Of a DNA stretch of 45,956 nt, positions 35,427 to 44,270 are shown piece by piece. Source of the DNA: Candidatus Dadabacteria bacterium (lineage in GTDB: Bacteria > Desulfobacterota_D > UBA1144 > Nemesobacterales > Nemesobacteraceae); the NCBI GenBank assembly GCA_022827275.1, contig JAJDTG010000023.1, forward strand, positions 1-45,956. The letters are read 5' to 3'. Made by a program: the position numbers and the translations under genes. Under the pieces are notes generated by a model. The model saw nothing but the letters and a program-made list of their open reading frames with translations. It made no database searches and was not told the origin of the DNA. How positions within the stretch are numbered: the first letter of the stretch is position 1; each line of letters opens with the position of its first letter.

Positions 35427-38400
35427 ATGAGTACGGAAAATAGCGACACTAAAATCTCCGCGCGGCTCGAAGCTCTTTCGAGAAAGAGGATAGTTTTCCT
35501 CGATGGCGCCATGGGGACCATGATCCAAAGGCATGACCTCGGAGAAGAGGACTTCAGGGGAGATGTGTTCCCTGACCACCCCGTGGACCTAAAAGGCAAT
35601 AATGACCTGCTTTCCCTGACCAGACCCGACGTCATATATGAAATCCACAGAAAATACTTTGAGGCCGGCTGCGATATAGTTGAAACCAACACTTTCAGCT
35701 CCACCTCAATAGCTCAGGCCGATTACGGCCTTGAGAGCTGGGTGAGAGCCCTTAATGTCGAGTCGGCGAAACTCGCAAAGAAGGCGGCTTCTGATTTTAT
35801 GGAGAAAAATCCCCGGAGGATTTGTTTCGTCGCCGGAGCACTGGGCCCGACTAATAAGACTGCATCAATGTCCCCTGACGTGAACGATCCGTCGTACAGG
35901 GCGGTTTCTTTTGATCAACTGGTTGATGCTTACCGCGAGCAGACGGAAGCTCTTGTTGAGGGAGGGGTGGATATACTTATGCCCGAAACCACCTTTGACA
36001 CACTTAACCTGAAGGCGGCCATATACGCCATTGAGAGCTTTTTCGATGCGCGCGGAGGGGAAAGGATTCCGGTCATGATCTCCGTTACCATAACGGATCG
36101 ATCCGGGCGCACTCTTTCGGGGCAGACTGTGGAAGCTTTCTGGAACTCCGTTCGCCACGCAAGGCCCTTCAGCGTTGGTATAAACTGCGCGCTGGGGGCA
36201 GAAGAAATGCGTCCTTACATAGAGGAACTCTCACGAATAGCCGATTGCCGTATAAGCTGCTACCCGAATGCCGGACTTCCCAACCCGTTGAGTGAGACGG
36301 GATACGACGAAACGCCGGAGATTACCTCTACTCTTCTTCTGGATTTCGCAGAAAGCGGTTTTGTCAACATGGTGGGCGGATGCTGCGGCACTACCCCCGA
36401 GCACATAGAAATGGTGGTTGAAAAGCTAAGAGATGTTCCGCCGAGAGAAATCCCGGTTCGCAAGGATGCAACCAGGCTAAGCGGTCTTGAACCTCTTACA
36501 ATAACCTCTGATGCCGAGGGACCTTTCATAATGGTTGGGGAGAGGACCAATGTCACGGGTTCTCCGAAGTTCGCAAGACTTGTAAAGGGAGAAGACTATG
36601 AGGGGGCTGTTTCGGTAGCCCTTCAACAGGTGGAGAACGGGGCAAACATAATAGACGTTAATTTCGATGAAGGACTTCTTGACTCTGAAGCCTGTATGGA
36701 ACGTTTCCTCAACCTTATCGCTTCGGAACCTGAGGTGACCAGGGTTCCGGTGATGATAGACAGCTCCAAGTGGTCCGTTATTGAGCAGGGACTTAAATGT
36801 ATTCAAGGCAAGTGCATTGTAAATTCCATAAGTCTTAAGGAAGGCGAGGGAGTGTTCTGTGAACAGGCAAAGGCGGCAATGCGCTACGGCGCTTCAGTGG
36901 TGGTAATGGCTTTTGACGAAAAGGGCCAGGCGGCCTCAAAAGAGGACAAGGTGAAAATCTGCAAAAGGGCTTACCGCATATTAACTGAAGAAGTGGGCAT
37001 GGACCCCTGCGACATAATCTTTGACCCGAACATACTTACTGTCGGAACCGGGATCGAGGAACACAATTCCTACGCCGTGAATTTCATCGAGGCCGTCAGG
37101 GAGATAAAAGAATCCTGTCCTGGGGCGCTCACAAGTGGTGGAGTAAGCAACATATCCTTCTCCTTCAGGGGAAACAATGTGGTGCGCGAAGCTATGCACA
37201 GCGCATTTCTTTACCACGCCATAAAAGCCGGGCTTGACATGGGAATAGTAAACGCTGGAATGCTAGCCGTTTACGATGACATTGACCCTGAGCTTCTTGA
37301 AAAGGTGGAAGACGTGCTTTTTGACCAGCGCCCCGACGCCACGGAGCGTCTTGTTGAGCACGCAAAACATTTTGAAGGTGTAAAATCCGCGAGTTCGGAA
37401 AAGGAGACTAAGCAATGGAGAGAGCTTGGGGTTGAGAAACGTCTTGAACACTCTCTTGTAAACGGCATAGCGGATTTCGTTGAGGATGATACCGAAGAAG
37501 CCAGGGTCAAATACGGGTCCCCGCTTAGAGTTATTGAAGGCCCCCTCATGGATGGAATGAAAGTGGTCGGCGACTTGTTTGGGGACGGGAAAATGTTTCT
37601 CCCCCAGGTAGTAAAAAGCGCAAGGGTAATGAAAAAGGCCGTTGCGTACCTTCAGCCGTTTATGGAAAAGGAAAAAGAGGGGAGCAGCGGAGTTAAGGGG
37701 AAGTTCGTTATAGCTACCGTGAAGGGAGACGTCCACGATATAGGAAAAAACATCGTGTCTGTGGTTCTCGGCTGCAATAACTACGAGGTAATCGACCTTG
37801 GGGTAATGGTTCCCTGCGAGAAAATACTCAACGTCGCGAGAGAAAACCGAGCAGACTTCATAGGGTTAAGCGGGCTGATTACGCCTTCCCTTGACGAAAT
37901 GGCGTATAACGCGAAAGAGATGGAACGGGAAGGTTTCAAAATCCCTCTTCTTATAGGCGGGGCCACAACAAGCAGGGCTCATACGGCGATAAGAATAGCT
38001 CCGGGATACAGCGGCATAGTTGATCACGTGGCCGATGCTTCGCTTGTGGTAGGTGCCTGCAACGAGATGCTGGACCCGGAAAGGGCCCGGCTTTATATGG
38101 AAAAACTGGAACAAAGCAACTCCGAGCAAAGACAGCGTTTTGAAAAAGCCCGTGGCCGGACGGAATATGCCTCCATAGAAGAAGCAAGGGAAAAAGCGTT
38201 TCCGACTGACTGGGAAAATATCGAAATAGGGTGCCCCGGGCGGCTTGGAGTCTTTGTCTTCGACAGCATCTCTCTTGAAGAGGTCGCCGGTTACATCGAC
38301 TGGTCTCCTTTTTTCTGGGCGTGGGAGCTTAAAGGAGTTTTTCCGAAAATACTTGAGCACCCCGAAAGAGGAGATCAGGCAAAAAAACTTTACCGGGACG

Positions 38401-39197
38401 GTCAGGCACTCCTTAAGCGGATAATCTTGGAAAAAGTCTTCACCCCTCGTGCTGTTGTCGGCCTCTTTCGCGCAAACAGTGTCGGAGATGATGTTGAAGT
38501 CTATGGAGAAGAAAGGCAGGCTCCGGCAACCGGTAAGACGTGCAACTGCCATGGTTCTTGTGATATCCATGGGAAAGAAAGACAGGTTCTGGCAACGTTT
38601 CATTTTCTAAGACAGCAGGAGATGCGTTCTAAACAGGGTTGCTATTACTGTCTCTCGGATTTTGTAGCGCCGAAAGTCTCGGACAGAGAAGATTACATTG
38701 GGGGCTTCGTAGTGACTGCCGGTGAAGGGGTTGAACAGTTCTCCGAGGATTTTAAGAAAAAAGGGGATGACTACAATTCGATCATGGCAAGTGTGCTGGG
38801 GGACAGGATAGCCGAGGCTCTTGCCGAGATGATTCATAAAAAAGTAAGGGATCTCTGGGGGTACGGAAAAGATGAAAAGCTCAGTTCCGAAGACTTGGTA
38901 AACGAAAAATACAGGGGCATAAGACCTGCTCCCGGCTACCCTTCATGTCCGGATCACACGGAAAAAAAGATTCTCTGGGATCTTCTCGAGGCGGAGAAGC
39001 ACACTGGTGTATCACTTACTGAAAGCTTTGCCATGACTCCGCCGAGTTCCGTCTCGGGGTTCTACATGGCCCATACCGAGTCAAGATATTTCTTTCTTGG
39101 GAAAATACTGAAAGACCAGGTTCTGGATTACGCGAAAAGAAAAAAGATTGCTCTTGAGGAGGCGGAGAAATGGCTCCGACCGAATCTCGGGTACTGA
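35427..39197 (+). CDS. metH: Cobalamin-dependent methionine synthase
   Basis: A 1256-residue, full four-module MetH transferring a methyl group from methyltetrahydrofolate to homocysteine through cobalamin. The homocysteine domain has zinc ligands C254, C319 and C320 ([11 protein letters not shown]). The pterin domain starts near [19 protein letters not shown]. The B12 domain has [20 protein letters not shown] with axial H770. The C-terminal reactivation domain binds SAM ([15 protein letters not shown]). That last domain has an unusual insertion of about 20 residues, with C1039-x-C1041-H-x2-C1045-x2-H1048, between [11 protein letters not shown] and [12 protein letters not shown]. The ATG follows AGGGGAG with very short spacing. 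Confidence 0.97.
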   Translation: MSTENSDTKISARLEALSRKRIVFLDGAMGTMIQRHDLGEEDFRGDVFPDHPVDLKGNNDLLSLTRPDVIYEIHRKYFEAGCDIVETNTFSSTSIAQADYGLESWVRALNVESAKLAKKAASDFMEKNPRRICFVAGALGPTNKTASMSPDVNDPSYRAVSFDQLVDAYREQTEALVEGGVDILMPETTFDTLNLKAAIYAIESFFDARGGERIPVMISVTITDRSGRTLSGQTVEAFWNSVRHARPFSVGINCALGAEEMRPYIEELSRIADCRISCYPNAGLPNPLSETGYDETPEITSTLLLDFAESGFVNMVGGCCGTTPEHIEMVVEKLRDVPPREIPVRKDATRLSGLEPLTITSDAEGPFIMVGERTNVTGSPKFARLVKGEDYEGAVSVALQQVENGANIIDVNFDEGLLDSEACMERFLNLIASEPEVTRVPVMIDSSKWSVIEQGLKCIQGKCIVNSISLKEGEGVFCEQAKAAMRYGASVVVMAFDEKGQAASKEDKVKICKRAYRILTEEVGMDPCDIIFDPNILTVGTGIEEHNSYAVNFIEAVREIKESCPGALTSGGVSNISFSFRGNNVVREAMHSAFLYHAIKAGLDMGIVNAGMLAVYDDIDPELLEKVEDVLFDQRPDATERLVEHAKHFEGVKSASSEKETKQWRELGVEKRLEHSLVNGIADFVEDDTEEARVKYGSPLRVIEGPLMDGMKVVGDLFGDGKMFLPQVVKSARVMKKAVAYLQPFMEKEKEGSSGVKGKFVIATVKGDVHDIGKNIVSVVLGCNNYEVIDLGVMVPCEKILNVARENRADFIGLSGLITPSLDEMAYNAKEMEREGFKIPLLIGGATTSRAHTAIRIAPGYSGIVDHVADASLVVGACNEMLDPERARLYMEKLEQSNSEQRQRFEKARGRTEYASIEEAREKAFPTDWENIEIGCPGRLGVFVFDSISLEEVAGYIDWSPFFWAWELKGVFPKILEHPERGDQAKKLYRDGQALLKRIILEKVFTPRAVVGLFRANSVGDDVEVYGEERQAPATGKTCNCHGSCDIHGKERQVLATFHFLRQQEMRSKQGCYYCLSDFVAPKVSDREDYIGGFVVTAGEGVEQFSEDFKKKGDDYNSIMASVLGDRIAEALAEMIHKKVRDLWGYGKDEKLSSEDLVNEKYRGIRPAPGYPSCPDHTEKKILWDLLEAEKHTGVSLTESFAMTPPSSVSGFYMAHTESRYFFLGKILKDQVLDYAKRKKIALEEAEKWLRPNLGY
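38505..38596 (+). repeat. In-frame direct repeat bounding the MetH insertion
   Basis: Two 26-base copies, 38505-38530 and 38571-38596, match at 21 of 26 positions and lie 66 bases apart. They encode GEERQAPAT and GKERQVLAT. The 40 bases between them encode the Cys/His cluster. A partial tandem duplication of 22 codons is the simplest origin. Confidence 0.75.
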
Positions 39198-39226
39198 GAA
39201 TTTTCTTCGCAAAATCGAGGGCTTAC

Positions 39227-39255
39227 TTGACAAACAGCTTTAAAATATCTAGAGT
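39227..39255 (+). promoter_or_regulatory. Promoter of the HU/IHF-family gene
   Basis: A perfect TTGACA (39227-39232) is followed after 17 bases by TAGAGT (39250-39255, 4 of 6). This gives a leader of about 33 bases. No clear Shine-Dalgarno sequence precedes the ATG at 39295. Confidence 0.55.
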
Positions 39256-39294
39256 GAAAAATCAGGTCCTAACCCTACTGATTTTTAAAACGTC

Positions 39295-39585
39295 ATGAAA
39301 AAATCGGACATTGAAAAGGAGCTTTCCCGGAGATTTGACCTTAATTCCGTAGAATCCAGAAAGGTCTTGGACGCCATAATTAACGCCATGACCGAGATGC
39401 TTCGTGATGGGGAAAGAATAGAAATAAGGCATTTCGGAAGTTTCTTTACGAAAAATTACGAGCCTTATGAAGGAAGAAATCCCAGAACAGGCGAAAAAAT
39501 ATACATCGGCGAAAAAACCCTTCCACTCTTTAGGGTAAGTAGTTGGCTTGCCCCGAAACTTACGGAAAAAAACAGTGACAAGTGA
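39295..39585 (+). CDS. HU/IHF-family DNA-binding protein
   Basis: A 96-residue nucleoid protein that bends DNA as a dimer. The helical N-terminus KKSDIEKELSRRFDLNSVES and VLDAIINAMTEMLRDGERIE leads to the DNA-binding arm IRHFGSFFTKNYEPYEGRNP followed by RTGEKIYIGEK. The GRNPRTGE motif at the arm tip and the intercalating Pro are kept. RIEIRHFGSF and KTLPLFRVSSWL look closer to IHF subunits than to HU, but subunit type cannot be settled from one gene. It has its own promoter and is followed by a hairpin before def. Confidence 0.92.
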   Translation: MKKSDIEKELSRRFDLNSVESRKVLDAIINAMTEMLRDGERIEIRHFGSFFTKNYEPYEGRNPRTGEKIYIGEKTLPLFRVSSWLAPKLTEKNSDK

Positions 39586-39614
39586 CAGACCACGGCGTAG
39601 GTCTGCTTCTTTTA
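39586..39614 (+). terminator. Possible intrinsic terminator between the HU/IHF gene and def
   Basis: CAGACC (39586-39591) pairs perfectly with GGTCTG (39600-39605) around an 8-base loop, and CTTCTTTTA follows. The stem is short, so it may act as a partial terminator, separating the abundant nucleoid protein from def. Confidence 0.45.
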
Positions 39615-39626
39615 TAAGCGTCGCAG

Positions 39627-40142
39627 ATGCCCTTGCTTGATATCCTTGTTTATCCCGCCCCCGAGTTAAAGAGAAAATCCCTGCCCGTGGAAGAACTGGG
39701 CGAGGACCTTGAATGTCTTCTAGATGATATGGCAGAGACGCTCCGCGATGCAGATGGCATCGGACTTGCGGCTCCGCAGGTCGGCAGGAATATCAGGGTT
39801 CTAATAGTTGATGTGCCTTTACCTGAAAGTGAAGAAAGGGAGTTCTACGAGCTTATAAATCCCGAGATTGTTTACTCTAAAGGGTTCCAGATGGGAGAGG
39901 AAGGTTGTCTTAGCGTGCCTGGGTTTTTTGCGAACATAAGAAGAAAAGACCATGTTCGTGTATCTGCCCTCGACAGGGAAGGAAAGCCTTTCACGATTGA
40001 TGCGGATGGAATGTTATCAAGGGTGCTTCAGCACGAAATTGATCATCTTGATGGTATATTGTTTTTTGACAGGCTAAGGCAACTTAAAAGAGATATTCTG
40101 GTAAAACAGATCAAAGAGCGGTTCGTCTCCGCACAGGATTAA
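39627..40142 (+). CDS. def: Peptide deformylase
   Basis: A 171-residue metalloenzyme removing the N-formyl group from new proteins. All three motifs are intact: GIGLAAPQVG (motif 1), EGCLSVPG with the metal-binding Cys (motif 2) and QHEIDHLDG with the HExxH pair of His ligands and catalytic Glu (motif 3). Length is typical. Often def is paired with fmt; here it is followed after 38 bases by an aminotransferase instead. Confidence 0.97.
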   Translation: MPLLDILVYPAPELKRKSLPVEELGEDLECLLDDMAETLRDADGIGLAAPQVGRNIRVLIVDVPLPESEEREFYELINPEIVYSKGFQMGEEGCLSVPGFFANIRRKDHVRVSALDREGKPFTIDADGMLSRVLQHEIDHLDGILFFDRLRQLKRDILVKQIKERFVSAQD

Positions 40143-40180
40143 TTTTTTGTTTTGCTTGATTCCGAGAGCGATTTCACGAC

Positions 40181-41320
40181 ATGATTTCAGATTTGGTTAA
40201 GAACATAGAACCTTTCTACGTAATGGATATCCTCGAGAGGGCTAAGCGCCTTGAGGATGAAGGTCAAGACATTATACATTTTGAGGTTGGAGAACCTGAT
40301 TTCAATACTCCCGATGAAATATGCTCCGCTGCCACAAGGTGGATAGAGAAAGGTTACACGAAGTACACAAGCAGTCTTGGAATTGATGAGCTCCGCCAGA
40401 GCGTCGCCGACGATTACAGCCGTACTTATGGAATAGAAGTGGAATATGAGAGGGTAATAATAACTATGGGCAGTTCCCCGGCACTCCTGCTGGCAATGCT
40501 GACCGTTCTTAACCCCGGTGATGAAATACTGATAACGGATCCGCATTACGCATGCTATCCGCAGATAATAAGCGTTGCGAGGGGAGTCGCGAAGAAAATA
40601 CCTGTCTACGAAAGTGACGGTTATCAGGTTGACCCTGCGGAAATCAAAAAGAATATCGGTAAGAAAACAAAAGCTGTTCTCGTAAATTCTCCTGCGAATC
40701 CCACCGGGGCGGTTATGGACAGAGAAGCTCTCCGTGAACTGTCCGAGATGGGTCTTTTTGTGATTTCGGATGAGATATACCATGGTCTTGTCTATGGCGC
40801 GCGCGTTAACTCCATTCTGGAGTTCACGGATAACGCCATAGCAATAAACGGCTTTGCTAAATTCTACTCCATGACAGGTTGGCGTCTCGGTTACATGATA
40901 GTTCCTAAAGACCTTGTAAGATATGTGCAAAAACTTCAGCAGAATCTCTTTATCTCTGCCGGATCTTTTGTTCAGAAAGCAGGAGTTGCCGCTATTGAGG
41001 AAGTGAAAAAAGGTGGAGGAAGCCGGGCAATGGTGACTGAGTTTGACAGAAGAAGGAAAGAGATGATAAAAGGACTCTCCTCGGTTGGATTCGATATTTC
41101 GGTTGAACCCAAGGGAGCGTTCTACGTTTTTGTGGATTCCTCTCGATGGAGCCGAGATTCCTGGAGTCTTGCATTTGATATTCTTGAGAACTGCCACGTG
41201 GGCGTAACTCCCGGAATAGATTTCAGCGACAGGGGAAGGGATTACCTCAGGTTTTCCTATACGACGTCGGTTGACTCCATACGGGAGGGAATAAGAAGGC
41301 TGGGTGAATTTCTGGGTTAA
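40181..41320 (+). CDS. Class I aspartate-type aminotransferase
   Basis: A 379-residue fold-type I PLP enzyme of subgroup I-gamma. The N-terminal AKRLEDEGQDIIHFEVGEPD with FNTPDEI, TMGSSPALLLAMLTVLNPGD, VNSPANPTGAVMDREALREL and INGFAKFYSMTGWRLGYMIV (PLP Lys in GFAKFYSM) are clear family blocks. The C-terminal Arg binding the substrate carboxylate lies in YLRFSYTTS. Specificity cannot be fixed from motifs: aspartate, a broad-range acceptor, or LL-diaminopimelate-like roles are possible. It lies between def and tpiA, with a 97-base gap before tpiA. Confidence 0.88.
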   Translation: MISDLVKNIEPFYVMDILERAKRLEDEGQDIIHFEVGEPDFNTPDEICSAATRWIEKGYTKYTSSLGIDELRQSVADDYSRTYGIEVEYERVIITMGSSPALLLAMLTVLNPGDEILITDPHYACYPQIISVARGVAKKIPVYESDGYQVDPAEIKKNIGKKTKAVLVNSPANPTGAVMDREALRELSEMGLFVISDEIYHGLVYGARVNSILEFTDNAIAINGFAKFYSMTGWRLGYMIVPKDLVRYVQKLQQNLFISAGSFVQKAGVAAIEEVKKGGGSRAMVTEFDRRRKEMIKGLSSVGFDISVEPKGAFYVFVDSSRWSRDSWSLAFDILENCHVGVTPGIDFSDRGRDYLRFSYTTSVDSIREGIRRLGEFLG

Positions 41321-41391
41321 GTATTTTCTGGGGAGAAGAAAGCTTGCATTACTTGTGATAGGGGAGTAGGTTTCTCGCTTTTTCTGGATAG

Positions 41392-41405
41392 GACGAATTT
41401 TCGTC
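41392..41405 (+). promoter_or_regulatory. Small hairpin just upstream of tpiA
   Basis: GACGAA (41392-41397) and TTCGTC (41400-41405) form a perfect dyad 12 bases before the tpiA ATG, next to the weak ribosome-binding site CAGGGCG. It may affect translation start; no further support. Confidence 0.2.
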
Positions 41406-41417
41406 ACAGGGCGTTAA

Positions 41418-42212
41418 ATGGATAAAAAGCTTGTCGTTGGAAACTGGAAAATGAATTTGCTTCGGGAAGAAGCACTGGAACTATCCGATGCAATAGTCAG
41501 TATGCTTGGAGAAGACTACGACGCATCAAAGGTGGTGCTCGTGCCTCCGTATACGGTTCTTGACGTGGTGAGAAGACGCATCTCGGGTTCAAATATAGAT
41601 CTTGGAGCCCAAAACGTTTTCGGCAAGGAAAGTGGAGCGTTCACTGGTGAGATCTCCGCGCCGATGCTTTTAGACGCCGGATGCAATTGGGTTATTGTTG
41701 GCCATTCAGAGAGAAGACACATACTTGGGGAGACTGATGGGCAGATCCGTGAAAAACTTCTGCTGTCAATCTCCTGCGGGTTGAAGATAATACTATGCGT
41801 GGGAGAAACCGATGCCCAGAGAGAAGAAGCAATCCGCGGAAGTGAAGACACTTCAACAAGAAAAGAGCTGCTCTTCTCGCCGATAAAGACCCAGATAGAA
41901 AACGCGCTTCACGGTCTGGGTGAAGAACGGATTTCAGATATTGTCATAGCATACGAGCCGGTCTGGGCCATAGGGACGGGAAAAAATGCCACTCCTTCGG
42001 AAATAGCTGAGATTCACGGATATATACGGGAGCTCTTAACCGAGATGTTTCCCCGTCTAGGCGATAGTGTGAAAATTCTATATGGCGGAAGCGTCAAAAC
42101 GGGTAATATAAAGGGGATAATGTCTGTTGATGAAGTTGACGGGGTCCTGGTTGGAGGAGAAAGTCTTTCAGCTGACTCTTTTTTTAGAATAATAAAGTCT
42201 GTGGGGGTCTAG
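41418..42212 (+). CDS. tpiA: Triosephosphate isomerase
   Basis: A 264-residue TIM barrel interconverting dihydroxyacetone phosphate and glyceraldehyde 3-phosphate. Catalytic residues are visible: Lys in VGNWKMN (about residue 11), His in VIVGHSERRHI and Glu in AYEPVWAIGTGKNA, the last also marking the flexible loop 6. YGGSVKTGN is the phosphate-binding motif. Length is slightly above the usual 250 because of an insertion near EAIRGSEDTSTRKE. secG starts 3 bases after the stop, the very common tpiA-secG pairing. Confidence 0.98.
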   Translation: MDKKLVVGNWKMNLLREEALELSDAIVSMLGEDYDASKVVLVPPYTVLDVVRRRISGSNIDLGAQNVFGKESGAFTGEISAPMLLDAGCNWVIVGHSERRHILGETDGQIREKLLLSISCGLKIILCVGETDAQREEAIRGSEDTSTRKELLFSPIKTQIENALHGLGEERISDIVIAYEPVWAIGTGKNATPSEIAEIHGYIRELLTEMFPRLGDSVKILYGGSVKTGNIKGIMSVDEVDGVLVGGESLSADSFFRIIKSVGV

Positions 42213-42215
42213 AAA

Positions 42216-42566
42216 TTGGAGTTCTTAATACCGTCGGTCAAAATTATTCATATTATTGTCGCCATCCTTCTCGTGCTGATCATACTGCTTCAGCCGAGCA
42301 AGTCCGCAGACATAGGTTCAATGTTTGGAGGCGGAAGTTCGGAGTCGCTTTTTGGTTCAAGCGGTGCAATGCCTTTTCTCGTGAAGATGACCAGACTTCT
42401 GGGGCTCATATTCGTAATTACATCGCTTTTTCTCGGTTACACTTCGGTAAAATCGGTATCGGGTTCAGTGGTGGAGAAATCGCCGATTGAAGTGTTTGAA
42501 GAAATCTCTCCGCCTGTTGAAGAACCTTCAGGAGAGCCCTTGCAGCCTTCTAAGGACGGGGAATGA
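42216..42566 (+). CDS. secG: Preprotein translocase subunit SecG
   Basis: A 116-residue inner-membrane protein of the SecYEG channel. Two hydrophobic segments (about 7-23 and 52-71) flank the loop LQPSKSADIGSMFGGGSSES and LFGSSGAM, the diagnostic SecG signature. The C-terminal tail is Pro/Glu/Ser-rich and variable in the family. The start is TTG at 42216, supported by GTGGGGG ending 8 bases upstream and by the 3-base gap to tpiA. Confidence 0.95.
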   Translation: MEFLIPSVKIIHIIVAILLVLIILLQPSKSADIGSMFGGGSSESLFGSSGAMPFLVKMTRLLGLIFVITSLFLGYTSVKSVSGSVVEKSPIEVFEEISPPVEEPSGEPLQPSKDGE

Positions 42567-42589
42567 GTTTAAGAGGGGTCAGTTTCCAG

Positions 42590-42614
42590 GTGCTTTTTAT
42601 TTGAAAGCGCTTTG
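42590..42614 (+). terminator. Weak hairpin after secG
   Basis: GTGCTTT (42590-42596) pairs with AAAGCGC (42604-42610, one G-U pair) and is followed by TTTGG. It is a short stem with a short T stretch, so termination is uncertain. Confidence 0.3.
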
Positions 42615-42673
42615 GTTAGTATAGAAATAATAAGTTAATACAGTAGTAACGTGCCAATTCGGAGGTTTCAAAG

Positions 42674-42940
42674 ATGGCATACATAATTGCCGAACCATGC
42701 ATCGGAGTGAAAGACAAGGCTTGCGTTGACGCGTGCCCGGTTGATTGCATATATGAGGGAGATGATCAGTTGATCATACATCCTGATGAATGTATAGACT
42801 GCGGAGCGTGCGTAGACCCCTGTCCGGTGGATGCCATATTTCACGAAGATGAATTGCCCGAGAAGTGGCAGAAGTTCATTGACATAAACAAAGATTTCTT
42901 TGAGGGTAAAGAAGGCCTCGAACCGGCCAGAAACGACTAA
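42674..42940 (+). CDS. Seven-iron (3Fe-4S/4Fe-4S) ferredoxin
   Basis: An 88-residue soluble electron carrier. Cysteines at 9, 17, 21, 25, 40, 43, 46 and 50 reproduce, shifted by one, the Azotobacter ferredoxin I pattern (8, 16, 20, 24, 39, 42, 45, 49). There C8/C16/C49 hold the 3Fe-4S and C20/C39/C42/C45 the 4Fe-4S cluster. The 7-residue gap between the first two Cys, where an ordinary 2[4Fe-4S] ferredoxin has two short gaps, supports the seven-iron type. CGGAGG precedes the ATG. It stands alone, closed by a strong terminator. Redox partners are not evident. Confidence 0.93.
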   Translation: MAYIIAEPCIGVKDKACVDACPVDCIYEGDDQLIIHPDECIDCGACVDPCPVDAIFHEDELPEKWQKFIDINKDFFEGKEGLEPARND

Positions 42941-42967
42941 ACTCCAGCAAGTACGGACTCTAAAGAG

Positions 42968-43008
42968 AAAAAAAGGGGGACTTGAGAACTTCATTTCCCT
43001 CTTTTTTT
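42968..43008. terminator. Strong Rho-independent terminator after ferredoxin
   Basis: A 13-base-pair stem (one G-U) joins an A-run plus GGGGGA (42968-42980) to TCCCTC plus seven T (42996-43008) around a 15-base loop. The T-run closes the ferredoxin transcript on the plus strand. The A-run on the other side makes it formally bidirectional. Confidence 0.85.
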
Positions 43009-43141
43009 ATGTCTTCAAAAAAGCACTTTTGCGCTGGTAAAGTCGGTGGTGTGGAAAAAACTCAAAAGAGTTTCCCTTACACTTCAGACTGCATCAGCTT
43101 GTAGCTTGAAAAGTTTCACGTATATATTTTTGCTGTTCAAG

Positions 43142-43792
43142 ATGAATACTCAGGATGTAAAAAAGAAGGCGCGGAAAGTCCTTCAATTTCTGAAGAAAGC
43201 TTATCCCGACGCAAAATGCCACCTTGTTTTTAAGAGTGCATCAGAGCTTCTGATCGGGTCTATTCTCTCCGCACAGTGTACGGATAAACGAGTAAACATG
43301 GTAACACCGGGACTTTTCGAGAAGTACCCGGACCTAAGGGCATTTTCTTGTGCGTCGGAGGAAGAACTCCAAAACGACGTAAGATCAACAGGTTTTTACA
43401 GAAATAAGGCAAAAGCGATAATAAACTGTTCAAGTGAGATAATACAAAAGCATAAGGGGAAAGTCCCTTGCGAAATGGAAGAGCTAGTCAAACTCCCGGG
43501 AGTCGGAAGGAAAACGGCAAATGTTATAATTGGCAATTATTTCAGGAAACCTGGAATAATAGTTGACACCCATATAACGAGGTTAAGCCGCCGACTTGGT
43601 CTCACCTCGAATTCTGATCCCGTTAAGATTGAATTTGATCTTAGAGGATGCATTCCGGAAAAAGACTGGACCTTTTTTTCAAATTCCCTGGGCGATCACG
43701 GAAGAAATGTCTGTAAGGCGAGAAAACCTATATGTTCAAAGTGCGGAATATCCCACGTATGTTTATATTTTGAGGAGCTTTACGCATCGTGA
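43142..43792 (+). CDS. nth: Endonuclease III
   Basis: A 216-residue DNA glycosylase/AP lyase removing oxidised pyrimidines. The helix-hairpin-helix KLPGVGRKTANVIIG carries catalytic K124, and D142 lies in IIVDTHITRLSRRL. The 4Fe-4S loop is C191-x6-C198-x2-C201-x5-C207, exactly as in the E. coli enzyme (187, 194, 197, 203). The frame is open 32 codons upstream, but the ATG at 43142 gives the normal length. Its stop TGA overlaps a GTG start (GTGA, 43789-43792) of a 38-codon ORF, so at least one small gene is probably coupled to it. Confidence 0.97.
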   Translation: MNTQDVKKKARKVLQFLKKAYPDAKCHLVFKSASELLIGSILSAQCTDKRVNMVTPGLFEKYPDLRAFSCASEEELQNDVRSTGFYRNKAKAIINCSSEIIQKHKGKVPCEMEELVKLPGVGRKTANVIIGNYFRKPGIIVDTHITRLSRRLGLTSNSDPVKIEFDLRGCIPEKDWTFFSNSLGDHGRNVCKARKPICSKCGISHVCLYFEELYAS

Positions 43793-43905
43793 GAGCTAGT
43801 GGCATTAAAGAGGTCCTCGGAAAAAGCTTTGGGCGCAAAACCACTGGGTATTTTCACCCGGTTTTCGAAGTAATTACGGAACATGGACGGAGAAAAGGCA
43901 AATGA
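43789..43905 (+). CDS. 38-residue basic small protein coupled to nth (candidate)
   Basis: A short ORF starting with GTG that overlaps the nth stop as GTGA and whose own stop overlaps the next ATG as ATGA (43902-43905). The product begins MRASGIKEVLGKSFGRKTTG and continues YFHPVFEVITEHGRRKGK. It is rich in Lys/Arg, with no membrane segment or Cys. Stop-start overlaps at both ends are what a real, translationally coupled gene would show, and are unlikely for a random gap, but the length is too short for codon statistics. Not recognised; an antisense or chance origin cannot be excluded. Confidence 0.5.
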   Translation: MRASGIKEVLGKSFGRKTTGYFHPVFEVITEHGRRKGK

Positions 43906-44138
43906 AGTCGAGCACTGATTATTCTGGATTCTTTCCTTTCGGATGGCTAAGAGACTTCCGGGGGGATAACTGGCAGATTCTCTGGAATAAGAAAACGGGG
44001 CATCTTTTTCTAAAAGCCACCGCGGAAAACACGCTCATAAAAATTGGAGAGACCTCAGGCTGGCAGGAGGCTAAGGAAAAGGCCGATCTTCTAATGCAGA
44101 ACCCTGATTCAGTCACAATAGAAACTGCAGATTGTTGA
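43902..44138 (+). CDS. Hypothetical small protein, 78 residues
   Basis: Not recognised. The product is soluble. A Trp/aromatic-rich N-terminus (SGFFPFGWLRDFRGDNWQIL) is followed by beta-like NKKTGHLFLKATAENTLIKI, a helix GWQEAKEKADLLMQNP and a short acidic tail ending in Cys. The ATG lies 7 bases after GGAGAAAAGG and overlaps the stop of the preceding 38-codon ORF. Base composition looks like the neighbours. The position behind nth suggests co-transcription; no DNA-repair motif is visible. Confidence 0.6.
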   Translation: MKSSTDYSGFFPFGWLRDFRGDNWQILWNKKTGHLFLKATAENTLIKIGETSGWQEAKEKADLLMQNPDSVTIETADC

Positions 44139-44211
44139 ATTCGACACTCTTAGGAAACCGATTCGAGGCATTAAGGTCCTTATCAATCATCAGAGTTCAT
44201 TAGTACCGCTA

Positions 44212-44240
44212 TTGACTTGCCCGGGGGATTTTTATAATAT
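44212..44240 (+). promoter_or_regulatory. Promoter of the tandem hydrolase genes
   Basis: TTGACT (44212-44217) is followed by TATAAT at 44233-44238 (15-base spacer) or TAATAT at 44235-44240 (17 bases). The leader to the ATG at 44271 would be about 25 bases, with no Shine-Dalgarno sequence in it. Confidence 0.5.
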
Positions 44241-44270
44241 CAGTACTTCTTTAAAAGACCGTGTCTAATA

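Noticed and set aside
40187-41407. Long open frame (406 codons) on the minus strand opposite the aminotransferase gene
   Set aside because: It lies fully over a clear PLP enzyme on the other strand, has no family motif and mirrors its codon bias.
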